64,000 nucleotides of DNA, from assembly GCF_027922425.1 (NCBI RefSeq), contig NZ_BSFQ01000010.1, positions 62,001 through 126,000 on the forward strand. Direction: 5' to 3'. The notes under the pieces were generated by a model. That model was not told where the DNA came from and made no database searches. It was given only the letters and a program-made list of their open reading frames with translations. Positions 40,428 through 54,621 of the stretch are shown here, in pieces; position 1 is the stretch's first letter, and each line of letters opens with the position of its first letter. Source of the DNA: Pseudonocardia halophobica. Its GTDB lineage: Bacteria; Actinomycetota; Actinomycetes; Mycobacteriales; Pseudonocardiaceae. A program made the position numbers and the translations under genes.

Positions 40428-40775
40428 TCAGAGCTCGCGCGAGGCGCGCAGCCGCGCGAGGGCCTCCTCGAGGATGGCGGCGCCGTCCTCGTCCGAGCGG
40501 CGCTCCTTCACGTACGCGAGGTGCGTCTTGTACGGCTCGTTGCGCGGCGCGGCGGGCGGCGAGGTCTGCTCGCGACCGGCCGGGAGGCCGCAGCGCGGGC
40601 AGTCCCAGAACTCCGGGATCTCCGCCTCGGCCGCGAACGACGGCCGCGTCTCGTGGCCGTTGGCACAGAAGTACGGGATCCGGGCGCGCGGGGCGGTCTC
40701 ACCCCGCTCCGACTCCCCCATCGGGCCGGCCCCGACCCGGGTACCTCGGATCGCGTTGCCGCCGGACATCGCCAT
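40428..40775 (-). CDS. rbpA: RNA polymerase-binding protein RbpA
   Basis: 115 residues. After a basic N-terminal arm (RGTRVGAGPMG), the core has Cys37, His41, Cys59 and Cys62 (YFCANGHE, WDCPRCG), a zinc-binding form of the RbpA core, then KTHLAYVKERRSDEDGAAIL, the sigma-interacting region. RbpA binds RNA polymerase and its group I/II sigma factors and stabilises open complexes. The ATG at 40775 has GGAGG at 8 nt; a second ATG two codons later is possible. It follows secG on the same strand. Confidence 0.9.
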   Translation of the reverse strand: MAMSGGNAIRGTRVGAGPMGESERGETAPRARIPYFCANGHETRPSFAAEAEIPEFWDCPRCGLPAGREQTSPPAAPRNEPYKTHLAYVKERRSDEDGAAILEEALARLRASREL

Positions 40776-40832
40776 GGTGCTCTCCTCCGCTCGACGCCGC
40801 TGTGGTGCAGGGCGTGACTGCAGGGCGTTCGG

Positions 40833-41069
40833 TCAGGCCCCGACCTTGACCAGCAGGCCGGTCCCGATGATGGCGACCAGCCAGATCGCCGCGGTGAACA
40901 GCGTCAGCCGGTCCAGGTTCTTCTCGACGACACTCGACCCCGAGAGGCTCGACTGCACACCGCCGCCGAAGAGGCTCGACAGCCCGCCTCCGCGTCCGCG
41001 GTGCAGCAGGATCAGCAGCACCAGCACGACGCTGGACACGATCAGCACGATCTGGAGCGCCAGGATCAT
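40833..41069 (-). CDS. secG: Preprotein translocase subunit SecG
   Basis: 78 residues with two membrane helices (LALQIVLIVSSVVLVLLILL and LTLFTAAIWLVAIIGTGLL) joined by a glycine-rich cytosolic loop RGRGGGLSSLFGGG, the SecG signature. It supports the SecYE channel. Location next to tpiA is conserved in actinobacteria (Rv1440 region). The ribosome site is weak. Confidence 0.93.
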   Translation of the reverse strand: MILALQIVLIVSSVVLVLLILLHRGRGGGLSSLFGGGVQSSLSGSSVVEKNLDRLTLFTAAIWLVAIIGTGLLVKVGA

Positions 41070-41256
41070 CCCGTTCTCATCCGCCCTCTCGAAGCCCGGC
41101 AGGGGTGTCCACTGTAACCGGCGCCGCTCGCCCGCTCGCCCCGGGCCGTGTTCCGTGGGTCGCCGGGAACAGGCGCTCCGTTACCGGACCGCCGACCGCA
41201 CCCCACCGACCGTCCAACGGCCGCGGCAGGTCCCCGGTTCCCGAGAACGCACGAAC

Positions 41257-41289
41257 GGCGCCCCCGCTCCCGGAAGGAGCGAGGACGCC
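41257..41289 (-). terminator. Hairpin downstream of tpiA
   Basis: Fourteen-base arms 41257-41270 and 41276-41289 pair with two mismatches around a CGGAA loop, 27 bp beyond the tpiA stop. It probably ends the gap-pgk-tpiA transcript; secG would then need its own promoter in the 246-bp gap. Confidence 0.6.
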
Positions 41290-41315
41290 GTCCGCGGGAT
41301 ACCGGGCGCGGCCGA

Positions 41316-42101
41316 CTAGGGCAGCGGGCCGCCCGCGGCGATCGCGCAGAGCTGCGCGAACTCGTCCGCGTCGAGCGAGGCCCCGCCGACGAGCGCGCCG
41401 TCGACGTCCGCCTCGGCCAAGATCTCGCCGACGTTCTTCGCCTTCACCGAGCCGCCGTAGAGGATCCGCAGCGCGTCGGCGACCTGGTCGCCGTACTTCT
41501 CGCGGACCGCCTCGCGCAGTGCGTGGCAGACCTCCTGCGCGTCGGCCGGGCTCGCCACCTTGCCGGTGCCGATCGCCCAGACCGGCTCGTAGGCCACGAC
41601 GACCTGGCCGATCTGCTCGGCCGTGACCTTCTCCAGGGCCGCGACCAGCTGCGCGGTGGTGTGCGCGACCTGAGCGCCCGACTCGCGGACGTCGAGCCCC
41701 TCTCCGACGCAGAGGATCGGCTGCAGCCCGTGCTTCAGCGCGGCGCGCACCTTGGCGTTGACGACGCCGTCGTCCTCGCCGTGGATCTCGCGCCGCTCCG
41801 AGTGCCCGACCACGACGTACGTGCAGCCGAGCTTCGCGAGCATCGCCCCGGACACGTCCCCGGTGTAGGCCCCGGAGTCGTGCGGCGAGAGGTCCTGCGC
41901 GCCGTGGACGAGCTTGAGCTTGTCCCCGTCGATCAGGGTCTGCACGCTCCGGATGTCCGTGAACGGCGGGATCACCGCGACGTCGACGTGGTCGTAGTAC
42001 TTCTCCGGCAGCGCGAAGGCGACCTTCTGCACCAGGCCGATGGCCTCGAGGTGGTTGAGGTTCATCTTCCAGTTGCCGGCGATGAGGACCTTGCGTGCCA
42101 T
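41316..42101 (-). CDS. tpiA: Triosephosphate isomerase
   Basis: 261 residues. Lys12 (GNWKMN), His100 (VGHSERRE) and Glu172 ([11 protein letters not shown]) form the catalytic set. It interconverts dihydroxyacetone phosphate and glyceraldehyde 3-phosphate. The ATG follows the pgk stop immediately (TAGATG), so the gene is translated by coupling in the gap-pgk-tpiA operon. Confidence 0.97.
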   Translation of the reverse strand: MARKVLIAGNWKMNLNHLEAIGLVQKVAFALPEKYYDHVDVAVIPPFTDIRSVQTLIDGDKLKLVHGAQDLSPHDSGAYTGDVSGAMLAKLGCTYVVVGHSERREIHGEDDGVVNAKVRAALKHGLQPILCVGEGLDVRESGAQVAHTTAQLVAALEKVTAEQIGQVVVAYEPVWAIGTGKVASPADAQEVCHALREAVREKYGDQVADALRILYGGSVKAKNVGEILAEADVDGALVGGASLDADEFAQLCAIAAGGPLP

Positions 42102-44350
<2,249 letters not shown>

Positions 44351-44397
44351 TCACAGGGGCCCCGCGGGCGTGACCTGCACGGCATTTCCGCAGGTGG

Positions 44398-45381
44398 TCA
44401 CGCCTCTTCGAGCATCTCCGGGGTGACCGCGGACTCGGTGTCCGGGATGCCCAGGTCGGCGGCGCGCTTGTCCGCCATGTGCAGCAGCCGGCGGATCCGG
44501 CCCGCGACCGCGTCCTTCGTCATGGGCGGGTCGGCGAGCTGGCCGAGCTCCTCGAGCGACGCCTGGGTGTGCTCGGCCCGCAGCCGGCCGGCGGCCAGCA
44601 GATGGTCCGGGACGTCCTCGCCGAGGATCTCCAGGGCTCGCCGGACCCGCGCCGCCGCGGCCACCGCGGCGCGGGCCGAGCGGCGCAGGTTGGCGTCGTC
44701 GAAGTTGGCGAGCCGGTTGGCGGTGGCCCGGACCTCGCGGCGCATCCGCCGCTCCTCCCACGCCATCACGGACTCGTGCGCGCCCATCCGGGTCAGCAGG
44801 GCGCCGATCGCGTCCCCGTCCCGGACGACGACCCGGTCCGCCCCGCGCACCTCGCGCGCCTTGGCGGTGACCCCGAGCCGGCGCGCCGAGCCGACGAGCG
44901 CCAGCGCGGCCTCCGGGCCGGGGCAGGTCACCTCGAGCGCGGAGCTGCGGCCCGGCTCGGTGAGCGAGCCGTGCGCGAGGAAGGCACCCCGCCAGGCCGC
45001 CTCGGCGTCGTCCAGGTCGCCGGAGACGACGGCGGGCGGCAGCCCGCGCACCGGCCGGCCGCGCTGGTCGAGCAGGCCCGTCTGCCGGGCCAGGCCCTCC
45101 CCGTCGCGCACCACGCGGATCACGTAGCGGTTGCCGCGGCGCAGCCCGCCCGCGGTGATGACGTGCGCCTCGCACTGGTGCCCGTACAGGTCGTGGATCT
45201 CCTTGCGGAGCCGGCGCGCGACGGAGCCGGTGTCGACCTCGGCCTCGATCACCACGCGGCCGCCCACGATGTGCAGGCCGCCGGCGAACCGGAGCAGCGA
45301 GGCGACCTCCGCCCGCCGGCACGAGGGCTTCGTCACGGTGAGCCTGCTGAGCTCGTCCTTCACCGCCGCGGTCATCGCCAT
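44398..45381 (-). CDS. whiA: Sporulation/cell-division regulator WhiA
   Basis: 327 residues. The N-terminal LAGLIDADG-homing-endonuclease-like domain ([26 protein letters not shown]) and the C-terminal helix-turn-helix ([26 protein letters not shown]) are the WhiA pattern. In streptomycetes WhiA activates sporulation and division genes; it is conserved in non-sporulating actinobacteria. GGAGG is 8 nt from the ATG at 45381. It follows rapZ and yvcK on the same strand, a conserved cluster. Confidence 0.95.
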   Translation of the reverse strand: MAMTAAVKDELSRLTVTKPSCRRAEVASLLRFAGGLHIVGGRVVIEAEVDTGSVARRLRKEIHDLYGHQCEAHVITAGGLRRGNRYVIRVVRDGEGLARQTGLLDQRGRPVRGLPPAVVSGDLDDAEAAWRGAFLAHGSLTEPGRSSALEVTCPGPEAALALVGSARRLGVTAKAREVRGADRVVVRDGDAIGALLTRMGAHESVMAWEERRMRREVRATANRLANFDDANLRRSARAAVAAAARVRRALEILGEDVPDHLLAAGRLRAEHTQASLEELGQLADPPMTKDAVAGRIRRLLHMADKRAADLGIPDTESAVTPEMLEEA

Positions 45382-45436
45382 GCCGTGCGCCTCCCCCTCC
45401 GGTCCGTCCGCACGCCGGTCGCGTACGCCTGCCCCC

Positions 45437-46489
45437 TCATGCCCGCCCCCCGGCCGGCATCGGTGCGGAGGCCGCCAGGACCTCCCGCAGCGCCGCCGCC
45501 AGCGCCGCCGGCTCGTGCCGCGGCACGAGCGGGTCCTCCGCCGCGACCGGGGCGAGGTGCACCCGGCCGCCGGGTCCCATCATCGCCCGTGCCGCCCGGC
45601 GCAGCCGATGGGGTACCGCCACGGCCGCCGCGTCGGCCAGCACCGCGTCCACCCGCAGCTCCGGGGCGTGCGCCGCGAGCACCGCCAGGTGCTGCTCCGG
45701 CGAGAAGTCCGCGGTCTCCCCCGGCTCGGGCGCGAGGTTGAGCACCACGACCCGCCGGGCCGCGGTCTCGTGCAGGGCCTCGCGCAGCCCCGGGACCAGC
45801 AGGTGCGGCAGCACGCTGGTGAACCACGAGCCCGGCCCGAGCAGCACGAGATCGGCCGCGCGGACGGCCTCGACCGCCTGCTCGCACGCCGGCGGCCGGT
45901 CCGGGTGCAGCCACACCCGTTCGACCCGTCCCGGGGTGGAGGCCACGGCGACCTGCCCGCGGATGCGGTGCACGCGGCCGGGCTCGGTCTCGTCCAGGCC
46001 GCTGACCTCGGCCTCCATGTCCAGCGGGACCCGGCTCATCGGCAGCACCCGGCCGCGGACGCCGAGCAGCCGGCAGACCTCGTCGAGCGCCTCCACCGGG
46101 TCGTCGAGGATCTCCATCAGCCCGGCGAGCAGCAGGTTGCCGACGGCGTGCCCGGCCAGTGCGCCGGTGCCGCCGAAGCGGTGCTGGACGAGCTCGGCCC
46201 AGCGGCGGCCGCCGTCGTCCTGCGCGGCGAGCGCGACGAGCGCCATCCGCAGGTCGCCCGGGGGCAGCAGGCCGCCCAGCTCGCGGCGGATCCGGCCGGA
46301 GGAGCCGCCGTCGTCCGCCACCGTGACCACGGCGGTCACGTCGGCGACCTCCGGCATGTGCCGCAGCGCGGACAGGGTCGCGGACAGGCCGTGCCCGCCG
46401 CCGAGCGCGACGGCCCGCAGGCCCGCCCGGGCGTCGCCGCCGTCCGCGCGGGGTCCGGGCACCCGTGCCGCCGTGCCGGGCCCGCTCAC
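45437..46489 (-). CDS. YvcK/CofD-family UDP-GlcNAc-binding protein
   Basis: 350 residues. [34 protein letters not shown] and [16 protein letters not shown] are the nucleotide-sugar binding signatures of the YvcK group (Rv1422 in mycobacteria). Family members localise cell-wall synthesis and bind UDP-GlcNAc; the F420 enzyme CofD is a distant relative and is unlikely to be the function here given the rapZ-whiA neighbours. The GTG at 46489 overlaps the rapZ stop by 4 nt. Confidence 0.9.
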   Translation of the reverse strand: MSGPGTAARVPGPRADGGDARAGLRAVALGGGHGLSATLSALRHMPEVADVTAVVTVADDGGSSGRIRRELGGLLPPGDLRMALVALAAQDDGGRRWAELVQHRFGGTGALAGHAVGNLLLAGLMEILDDPVEALDEVCRLLGVRGRVLPMSRVPLDMEAEVSGLDETEPGRVHRIRGQVAVASTPGRVERVWLHPDRPPACEQAVEAVRAADLVLLGPGSWFTSVLPHLLVPGLREALHETAARRVVVLNLAPEPGETADFSPEQHLAVLAAHAPELRVDAVLADAAAVAVPHRLRRAARAMMGPGGRVHLAPVAAEDPLVPRHEPAALAAALREVLAASAPMPAGGRA

Positions 46490-47508
46490 TCGCGGCCCAG
46501 GTCGCGGTGCGTCACGCTCACCGCGACCCCCTCCGCGCCGGCCAGCCGCCGGGCCAGCTCCTCGCTGATCGCCACGCTGCGGTGCTTGCCGCCGGTGCAG
46601 CCCACCGACACCGCCAGGTACCGCTTGCCCTCGCGCCGGTAGCCGGCGCCGACCAGGGTGAGCAGCTCGACGTACCGGCGCAGGAACTCCTCGGCGCCCT
46701 CCTGGGAGAGCACGTAGTCGCGGACGTCCGCGTCCCGTCCGGTGTGCTCGCGCAGCTCCGGGATCCAGTGCGGGTTCGGCAGGAAGCGCATGTCCACGAC
46801 CAGGTCGGAGTCCATCGGCAGGCCGTACTTGTAGCCGAAGGACAGGAAGTTCACCCGGGTCGGCTCCGGGGCGCCCGTCTCGAAGCCCTGCTCGATCCGG
46901 GAGCGCAGCTGGTGCACCGACAGGGTGGAGGTGTCGACGAGGAGGTCGGCGTTCTCCCGCAGCGGGCGCAGCAGCTCGCGTTCGGCCGTGATGCCGTCGA
47001 CCAGCCGGCCGTCGCCCTGCAGCGGGTGGCTGCGCCGGTTCTGCTCGAACCGGCGCACCAGCACCGCGTCCGAGGCCTCGAGGAAGAGCAGCCGCGGCTT
47101 GTACCCGCGGGCGTCGAGGTCCCGGATCACCGAGCCGAGGTCCCGGGTGAAGGCCCGGCTGCGGACGTCCATCACGACCGCGATCCGGGTGACCTCGCCG
47201 CTCGAGCGCGCCCCCAGGTCGACCATGGTCTCGATCAGCTCGGGCGGCAGGTTGTCCACCACGAACCAGCCGAGGTCCTCCAGCACCTTCGCCGCCGTGC
47301 TGCGACCCGCCCCGGACAGGCCGCTGACCAGCGCGACCGCGATGCCCGACGGGGCGTGCGGCGCGCCGCCCCCGGCGTCGCCGGGCCCGACCGCGGGGGC
47401 CGACGCCGCCCACCGGGCCGCCGCGGCCGCCGCCGTGTCGCCGGGGCCGCCCCCCGGATCCACCGCCGGTGCCGTGTCCGTCGTCGTCGGTTCGCCGTCC
47501 TCGTTCAC
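46486..47508 (-). CDS. rapZ: RNase adapter RapZ (P-loop nucleotide-binding)
   Basis: 340 residues with a 55-residue alanine/glycine-rich N-terminal extension. The P-loop is GLSGAGRST at about 63-71, with Arg in place of the usual Lys, as in the mycobacterial homologue Rv1421. DNLPPELI and the C-terminal [14 protein letters not shown] are family hallmarks. In enterobacteria RapZ controls glucosamine-6-phosphate synthase through small RNAs; its role in actinobacteria is not settled. The GTG at 47508 overlaps the uvrC stop by 4 nt. Confidence 0.92.
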   Translation of the reverse strand: MNEDGEPTTTDTAPAVDPGGGPGDTAAAAAARWAASAPAVGPGDAGGGAPHAPSGIAVALVSGLSGAGRSTAAKVLEDLGWFVVDNLPPELIETMVDLGARSSGEVTRIAVVMDVRSRAFTRDLGSVIRDLDARGYKPRLLFLEASDAVLVRRFEQNRRSHPLQGDGRLVDGITAERELLRPLRENADLLVDTSTLSVHQLRSRIEQGFETGAPEPTRVNFLSFGYKYGLPMDSDLVVDMRFLPNPHWIPELREHTGRDADVRDYVLSQEGAEEFLRRYVELLTLVGAGYRREGKRYLAVSVGCTGGKHRSVAISEELARRLAGAEGVAVSVTHRDLGRE

Positions 47509-49628
47509 CGGCCGGGCGCCCCCTCCGCGCTCGTTCCCGCTGCCTGATGCTCGGCTGCGTGCTGTTCGTCTTTTCGGGCCCCCGGGTTACCGCCGCCGGA
47601 GTCGGCCTCGTCCGCCGGGTGGAGGGCGGCGACCACGGCCTCCGCGGTGCGCCGGCCGAAGCCGGGCAGGCCGGCGATCTCGTCGACCTCCGCGGCGCGG
47701 ATCTTCCGCATCGACCCGAAGTGCTTCAGCAGCGCCTGCCGCCGGGCCGGGCCGAGGCCGGGGACCCCGTCGAGCTCGGACGCCACCATGCTCTTGGAAC
47801 GACGCTGGCGGTGGTAGGTGATGGCGAAGCGGTGCGCCTCGTCCCGCGCGCGCTGCAGCAGGTACAGCGCCTCGCTGGTCCGGGACAGGATCACCGGGTC
47901 CGGGTCGCCGGGCAGCCAGACCTCCTCCAGGCGCTTCGCCAGCCCGCACACCGCCACGTCGTGGACGCCCAGGTCCGCCAGCACGTCGGCGGCCGCCTCG
48001 ACCTGCGGCTGGCCGCCGTCGACCACCAGCAGGTTCGGGGCGTAGGCGAACTTCTTCGGCCGGCCGGTCTCGGGGTCGATGCCGGTGCGGACCTTCGGCA
48101 TCGACTCGTCGACCGCCTCGGGGCCGGCCTCGGTGTCCGCGGGAGGACCGTCGACCCCGTCGATCCCGGCTGCGCCGCCGGCCCCGTCGACCCCGTCCCG
48201 GTTCTCGGCGAGGTAGCGGCGGAAACGGCGGCGCACCACCTCGGCGATCGACGCGACGTCGCCACCCTGGGCGCCGTCGCGGACCTCGAACCGGCGGTAG
48301 TCGGACTTCTTCGCCAGCCCGTCCTCGAACACGACCAGCGACGCGACGACGTTGGTGCCCTGCACGTGGCTGACGTCGATGCACTCGATGCGCAGCGGCG
48401 CCTGGTCCAGGCCCAGGGCCTCCTGCAGCTCCTGCAGCGCGGCGGACCGGGCCGTGAGGTCCCCGGCGCGGCGCAGCTTGTGCTGGGTGAACGCCTCCTT
48501 GGCGTTGCGCTCGACGGTCTCGGCGAGCGCGCGCTTGTCGCCGCGCTGCGGCACCCGCAGGCTCACCCGGGACCCGCGCAGGCCGGTCAGCCACTGCTGC
48601 AGCGCCCCCGCGTCGGCGGGCAGCTCGGGGACCAGGATCTCCTTCGGCACCGGCTGGGAGGCGTCGTCGGCGGACTCGGCCAGCGCGGCCTGCTCGCCGT
48701 AGTACTGGGTGACGAACCGCTCGACCAGCGCCGCGGTGTCCGGCGTGTCGTCCGTCTTGTCGATCACCCAGCCGCGCTGCCCGCGGACCCGGCCGCCGCG
48801 CACGTGGAAGACCTGGACGGCGGCCTCGAGCTCGTCCTGGGCGAAGGCGACGACGTCCGCGTCCGTGCCGTCGCCCAGCACCACGGCCTGGCGCTCCATG
48901 GCCCGCTTGAGGGCGCCGATGTCGTCCCGCAGCCGGGCGGCCTTCTCGAACTCCAGCTCCTCGGACGCGGTCTGCATCCGGCGCTCCAGCTCGCGGACCA
49001 TCCGGTCCGTGCGACCGGACAGGAACTCGGCGAAGTCCTCGACGATCCGGCGGTGCTCCTCGGCGTCCACCCGGCCGACGCACGGCGCCGAGCACTTGTC
49101 GATGTAGCCGAGCAGGCAGGGGCGGCCGATCTGGCCGTGCCGCTTGAACACGCCCGCGCTGCAGGTCCGCGCGGGGAACACGCGCAGCAGCAGGTCGAGG
49201 GTCTCGCGGATGGCCCACGCGTGGGCGTACGGGCCGAAGTAGCGGACGCCCTTGCGCCGCGGGCCGCGGTAGACGTGCAGCCGGGGGTACTCCTCGTTCA
49301 GCGTGACCGCGAGGACCGGGTAGGTCTTGTCGTCCCGGTAGCGGACGTTGAACCGCGGGTCGAACTCCTTGATCCAGTTGTACTCGAGCTGGAGGGCCTC
49401 GACCTCGGTGCCGACGACCGTCCACTGCACGTGGCCGGCCGTGGTCACCATCTGCCGGGTGCGCGGGTGCAGGCCGGCGATGTCGGCGAAGTAGCTGTTC
49501 AACCGCTGGCGCAGGCTCTTCGCCTTGCCGACGTAGATCACCCGGCCCTGCGGGTCGGAGAAGCGGTACACGCCCGGGGCCTCGGGGATCGTCCCCGGGG
49601 CCGGGCGGTAGGTGGCGGGGTCGGGCAT
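47505..49628 (-). CDS. uvrC: Excinuclease ABC subunit C (UvrC)
   Basis: 707 residues. GIY-YIG nuclease domain near the N-terminus (GVYRF...[13 protein letters not shown], residues 19-42), cysteine cluster [16 protein letters not shown] motif ([14 protein letters not shown]), the RNase H-like second nuclease ([26 protein letters not shown]) and tandem HhH at the end ([25 protein letters not shown]). A Gly/Asp-rich insert near residue 480-515 splits the second nuclease domain. It makes both incisions in nucleotide excision repair. TACGCT 9 nt before the ATG suggests a nearly leaderless transcript that rapZ, yvcK and whiA may share. Confidence 0.96.
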   Translation of the reverse strand: MPDPATYRPAPGTIPEAPGVYRFSDPQGRVIYVGKAKSLRQRLNSYFADIAGLHPRTRQMVTTAGHVQWTVVGTEVEALQLEYNWIKEFDPRFNVRYRDDKTYPVLAVTLNEEYPRLHVYRGPRRKGVRYFGPYAHAWAIRETLDLLLRVFPARTCSAGVFKRHGQIGRPCLLGYIDKCSAPCVGRVDAEEHRRIVEDFAEFLSGRTDRMVRELERRMQTASEELEFEKAARLRDDIGALKRAMERQAVVLGDGTDADVVAFAQDELEAAVQVFHVRGGRVRGQRGWVIDKTDDTPDTAALVERFVTQYYGEQAALAESADDASQPVPKEILVPELPADAGALQQWLTGLRGSRVSLRVPQRGDKRALAETVERNAKEAFTQHKLRRAGDLTARSAALQELQEALGLDQAPLRIECIDVSHVQGTNVVASLVVFEDGLAKKSDYRRFEVRDGAQGGDVASIAEVVRRRFRRYLAENRDGVDGAGGAAGIDGVDGPPADTEAGPEAVDESMPKVRTGIDPETGRPKKFAYAPNLLVVDGGQPQVEAAADVLADLGVHDVAVCGLAKRLEEVWLPGDPDPVILSRTSEALYLLQRARDEAHRFAITYHRQRRSKSMVASELDGVPGLGPARRQALLKHFGSMRKIRAAEVDEIAGLPGFGRRTAEAVVAALHPADEADSGGGNPGARKDEQHAAEHQAAGTSAEGAPGR

Positions 49629-49637
49629 GGCCTCCCC

Positions 49638-49643
49638 AGCGTA
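49638..49643 (-). promoter_or_regulatory. Candidate -10 box of uvrC
   Basis: TACGCT on the minus strand, 9 nt before the ATG at 49628. The purine-rich GGGGAGG between the box and the start is too close to the ATG (2 nt) to act as a normal ribosome site. Confidence 0.4.
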
Positions 49644-49750
49644 GAGCGGCCCCCCGACACGCCGTGCCGCCCGGGCGGTGTCGGCGCCCGGCGGCCGGGG
49701 GTGTATCCAACCGGAACTGTCGGTGCGGTCGGGTAGACCGTTCCTCGACC

Positions 49751-49764
49751 CGAACGGCCGTTCG
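49751..49764. promoter_or_regulatory. LexA/SOS-box-like palindrome CGAAC-N4-GTTCG
   Basis: CGAACGG directly followed by CCGTTCG, a perfect 14-bp palindrome fitting the Gram-positive SOS box core CGAAC-N4-GTTCG. It lies 16 nt before the start of the DUF2786 gene and 123 nt upstream of uvrC. The N4 differs at one position from the stricter RNRY pattern. Confidence 0.5.
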
Positions 49765-49779
49765 AAGGAAGGCTCCCCG

Positions 49780-50559
49780 ATGACCACCGGCACCCCCCTC
49801 TCTCCCGCCCGCGCCGATCGTGCGGACCGGCTGGACCGCGTCCGCAAGCTGCTGGCCAAGGCCGAGCGGGCCGGCACGCCCGAGGAGGCCGAGACCTACA
49901 ACGCCAAGGCCGTCGAGCTGATGGCCCGGCACGGGATCGACGAGGCGCTGCTCGCGGCGGACGATCCGCGGCGGGACGAGATCGGCATGGTCCGGATCGG
50001 GATGGAGGACCCGTACTCCGCGGGCAAGGCCCGGCTGCTGGGCTGGACCGCGGCGGCACTGCGCTGCCGGTGGGTGATGCACGGAGCGGCCGGCGGCAAG
50101 GTCGCCGCGGTCACGGTGTTCGGGTTCGGGTCGGACCGCGAGCGGGTCGAGCTGCTCTACACGTCGCTGCTGTTGCAGGCCACGGGCCAGCTGGTGCGGC
50201 TGAGACCGCCCTGGCCGGGCGAGTCGGTCGCGGCGTACCGGCGGTCCTGGCTGCAGGGCTTCGCGGCCCAGGTGCACCAGCGGCTGCTGGAGGCCGAGGA
50301 GCGGGCGGCCGCCGAGGCGACCGCGGGCGACGGCGGGGAGCGGGCCGTGGGCACCGCGCTGGTGCTGGTCGACCGCGGTGCGCAGGTCGACCGGGCCTAC
50401 GCCGAGGCGTTCCCGCAGCTGGCGCGGGCGCGGCGGCCGTCGCTCTCGGGCAGCGGGTTCGACGAGGGGGCCGAGGCGGGCCGCCGGGCCGACCTGGGCG
50501 GGCGGCGGATCGACGGTCGTCGGTCGGGGCCACGCGGGTTGGCCGCCGGCCCGGGCTGA
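49780..50559 (+). CDS. DUF2786 domain protein
   Basis: 259 residues. The N-terminal 45 residues ([29 protein letters not shown]) are the DUF2786 domain, seen in phage, toprim-associated and uncharacterised bacterial proteins. The rest ([48 protein letters not shown]) is the C-terminal part that usually accompanies it. Function is unknown. AAGGAAGG lies 6 nt before the ATG at 49780. An SOS-box-like palindrome just upstream and divergence from uvrC hint at a DNA-damage link, which is inference. Confidence 0.8.
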   Translation: MTTGTPLSPARADRADRLDRVRKLLAKAERAGTPEEAETYNAKAVELMARHGIDEALLAADDPRRDEIGMVRIGMEDPYSAGKARLLGWTAAALRCRWVMHGAAGGKVAAVTVFGFGSDRERVELLYTSLLLQATGQLVRLRPPWPGESVAAYRRSWLQGFAAQVHQRLLEAEERAAAEATAGDGGERAVGTALVLVDRGAQVDRAYAEAFPQLARARRPSLSGSGFDEGAEAGRRADLGGRRIDGRRSGPRGLAAGPG

Positions 50560-50587
50560 CCGCCGGACCCGGGCCCCCGGGCCGGGA

Positions 50588-51319
50588 TCAGCTGGGCAGG
50601 TCGAGCAGCGCCTCGACGGTCGTGACGAGCGAGGTGCCCGTCACGTGCGGCAGGTCGATCGTGGCGGGGGCACCCTCGCCCTCGCGCAGCACCAGCGCGC
50701 CGACCAGGCCGGCCCGCATCGCCCCGTGCACGAGGTACCCGTGGGCGGACACGAAGGCGGTGGTCTCCGGGTCGACCCGGGCGGCGGCGCAGGCCAGCCG
50801 GTAGGCCTCCGGGTCCGGTGGCAGCACGCCCAGGTCGTCGCTGGCCACGGTCCCGCGCAGGTAGGTGCGCAGCCCGGTGGCGTCGAGCGCACTCGAGGTG
50901 TGGTCGCCGCTGCCCTGCGCCACCGCCCAGGCGGGGACGCGGGAGCGGGCGAGCACGGTCAGGGCGGGCTCGGCGTCGGCGAAGGCGGGCAGGGCGGTGA
51001 AACCCTCCCGGATGTGGGCGAGCGCGTCGTCCGAGAGCTTGTGGCCGGTCGCGGAGCGCAGCGCGTCGGCCAGCACCCGGCCGAAGGCGGTCGGGGTGCC
51101 GGCCAGCGCGAAGCCCATGGCGTCGCGCAGCGCGTGCGCGAGGAACAGCTCGTACTCGTGCTCGGGCCGCCCCACGTCGACGAACCGGCGGCGCAGCGCA
51201 TCCGTCCGCAGGACCGTGTCGTAGACGTCGACGAGGACGGCCCGCGGGCGGCGCGGACGCCGCGGCGCCGCCGTTCCCGCCCGTGGTCCCCCGGCGCGCC
51301 CGCCGTGACCCATCGCCAT
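50588..51319 (-). CDS. HAD-superfamily-like hydrolase with altered active site
   Basis: 243 residues. A basic N-terminal lead of 26 residues precedes motif I LVDVYDTVL with Asp31 and Asp34 in place. Motif II is plausible as AVAQGSGDH (Ser137). Motif III, normally a lysine in KPxPE, reads LPPDPE with Pro167, and the acidic pair of motif IV is replaced by VSAHGYLVHGA. The fold is that of haloacid dehalogenase-type enzymes; activity is doubtful. GAGG lies 7 nt before the ATG at 51319. The 186-bp gap upstream shows no gene. Confidence 0.7.
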   Translation of the reverse strand: MAMGHGGRAGGPRAGTAAPRRPRRPRAVLVDVYDTVLRTDALRRRFVDVGRPEHEYELFLAHALRDAMGFALAGTPTAFGRVLADALRSATGHKLSDDALAHIREGFTALPAFADAEPALTVLARSRVPAWAVAQGSGDHTSSALDATGLRTYLRGTVASDDLGVLPPDPEAYRLACAAARVDPETTAFVSAHGYLVHGAMRAGLVGALVLREGEGAPATIDLPHVTGTSLVTTVEALLDLPS

Positions 51320-51505
51320 GCGCCCACCTCACCGTGCCGGGGCGTCGCGGCGGGGAGACCCGGCATTCCGTGTGCGTTCGATCACGCTCCGCAACGCGGT
51401 CAACATCCTCACCCGGCACGCGGCGCGCACGGTGCTCCGAGTGGCGGCCGGCGCCGAGCGGTCGTGATCTCGCGACGAGCAGCGGCAGGTCGGCGGGGAA
51501 GTCGA

Positions 51506-52156
51506 TCAGTAGCGGTTGTGCTCGGCGTCGTGGGCCAGGGCGGCGTCGATGTCCTCGGCCGCCACGTCGAGGTTCTTCATCGCCTTGGCCATCTCGCCGA
51601 CGCTCGGCACCGAGGCGGGGTCGGGCCACGACCCGGGCTCCCACAGCCCCGCCCGCAGGAAGGCCTTCGCGCAGTGCAGGAACAGCTCCTCGACCGTCAC
51701 CACGAGGGCCAGCACCGGGCGCACGCCCTGCACGGTGAGCCGGTCGAAGAAGGGGGCTTCGCGCACGAGCTGCGCCGTGCCGTTCACCCGCACCGTGTCC
51801 GAGCGTCCCGGGATCACGAAGAGCAGGCCGACATGGGGGTTGTCGAGGATGTTGCGGAAGGCGTCGAGCCGGCGGTTACCGCGCCGGTCGGCGATCACCA
51901 GGGTGTGCTCGTCGAGCACCAGGACGCTGCCGGCGGGGTCGCCCCGGGGCGTCACGTCACAGGTCCCGTCCGGGCCCGAGGTCGCGAGGAGGACGAAGGG
52001 CGAGGCCTCGACGAACGTGCGGGCGGACTCGTCGATCCGCCCGATGTCCTTCTCCCACAGCGACGGGTGGGGCTCGGGGACCACCTCCCGCAGCTCGTCG
52101 AGGGTGGTGACGGTCTGCAGGTCCGGGGGTGCGGCCGGGGCGGGAGCGATCTCCAT
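51506..52156 (-). CDS. PPOX-class FMN-dependent flavoprotein
   Basis: 216 residues of the pyridoxamine-phosphate-oxidase-like split-barrel family. SPFVLLATSGPDGTCDVTPRGDP and LVIADRRGNRRLDAFRNILDNPHVGLLFVIPG are the conserved flavin-binding stretches; HCAKAFLRAGLW follows. Members reduce or bind diverse cofactors, including F420- and heme-linked substrates, so the reaction cannot be named. An iron-box-like palindrome lies between the -10 region and the ATG, suggesting iron control and possibly a role in iron or heme metabolism. Confidence 0.82.
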   Translation of the reverse strand: MEIAPAPAAPPDLQTVTTLDELREVVPEPHPSLWEKDIGRIDESARTFVEASPFVLLATSGPDGTCDVTPRGDPAGSVLVLDEHTLVIADRRGNRRLDAFRNILDNPHVGLLFVIPGRSDTVRVNGTAQLVREAPFFDRLTVQGVRPVLALVVTVEELFLHCAKAFLRAGLWEPGSWPDPASVPSVGEMAKAMKNLDVAAEDIDAALAHDAEHNRY

Positions 52157-52157
52157 G

Positions 52158-52177
52158 ACAGGTAAGGTAACCCTTAC
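52158..52177. promoter_or_regulatory. Iron-box-like palindrome (IdeR/DmdR type)
   Basis: GTAAGG-TAAC-CCTTAC at 52162-52177 is a perfect 6-bp inverted repeat. The 19 bp at 52158-52176 match 14 positions of the IdeR consensus TWAGGTWAGSCTWACCTWA by my count. It starts 2 nt from the PPOX-gene ATG, where a bound repressor would block transcription or initiation. Confidence 0.5.
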
Positions 52178-52242
52178 TCTCGCCGCGGCGGGAGCCCGTT
52201 CCCCCGGCCCGCGCTCAGCGGATGCTCAGTGCCGGGCGGGGC

Positions 52243-54617
<2,375 letters not shown>

Positions 54618-54621
<4 letters not shown>

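Noticed and set aside
51318..51467. 49-codon plus-strand ORF in the gap between the HAD and PPOX genes
   Set aside because: No ribosome site or promoter, no recognisable sequence, and it overlaps the start region of the HAD gene; GC-rich DNA yields such ORFs by chance.
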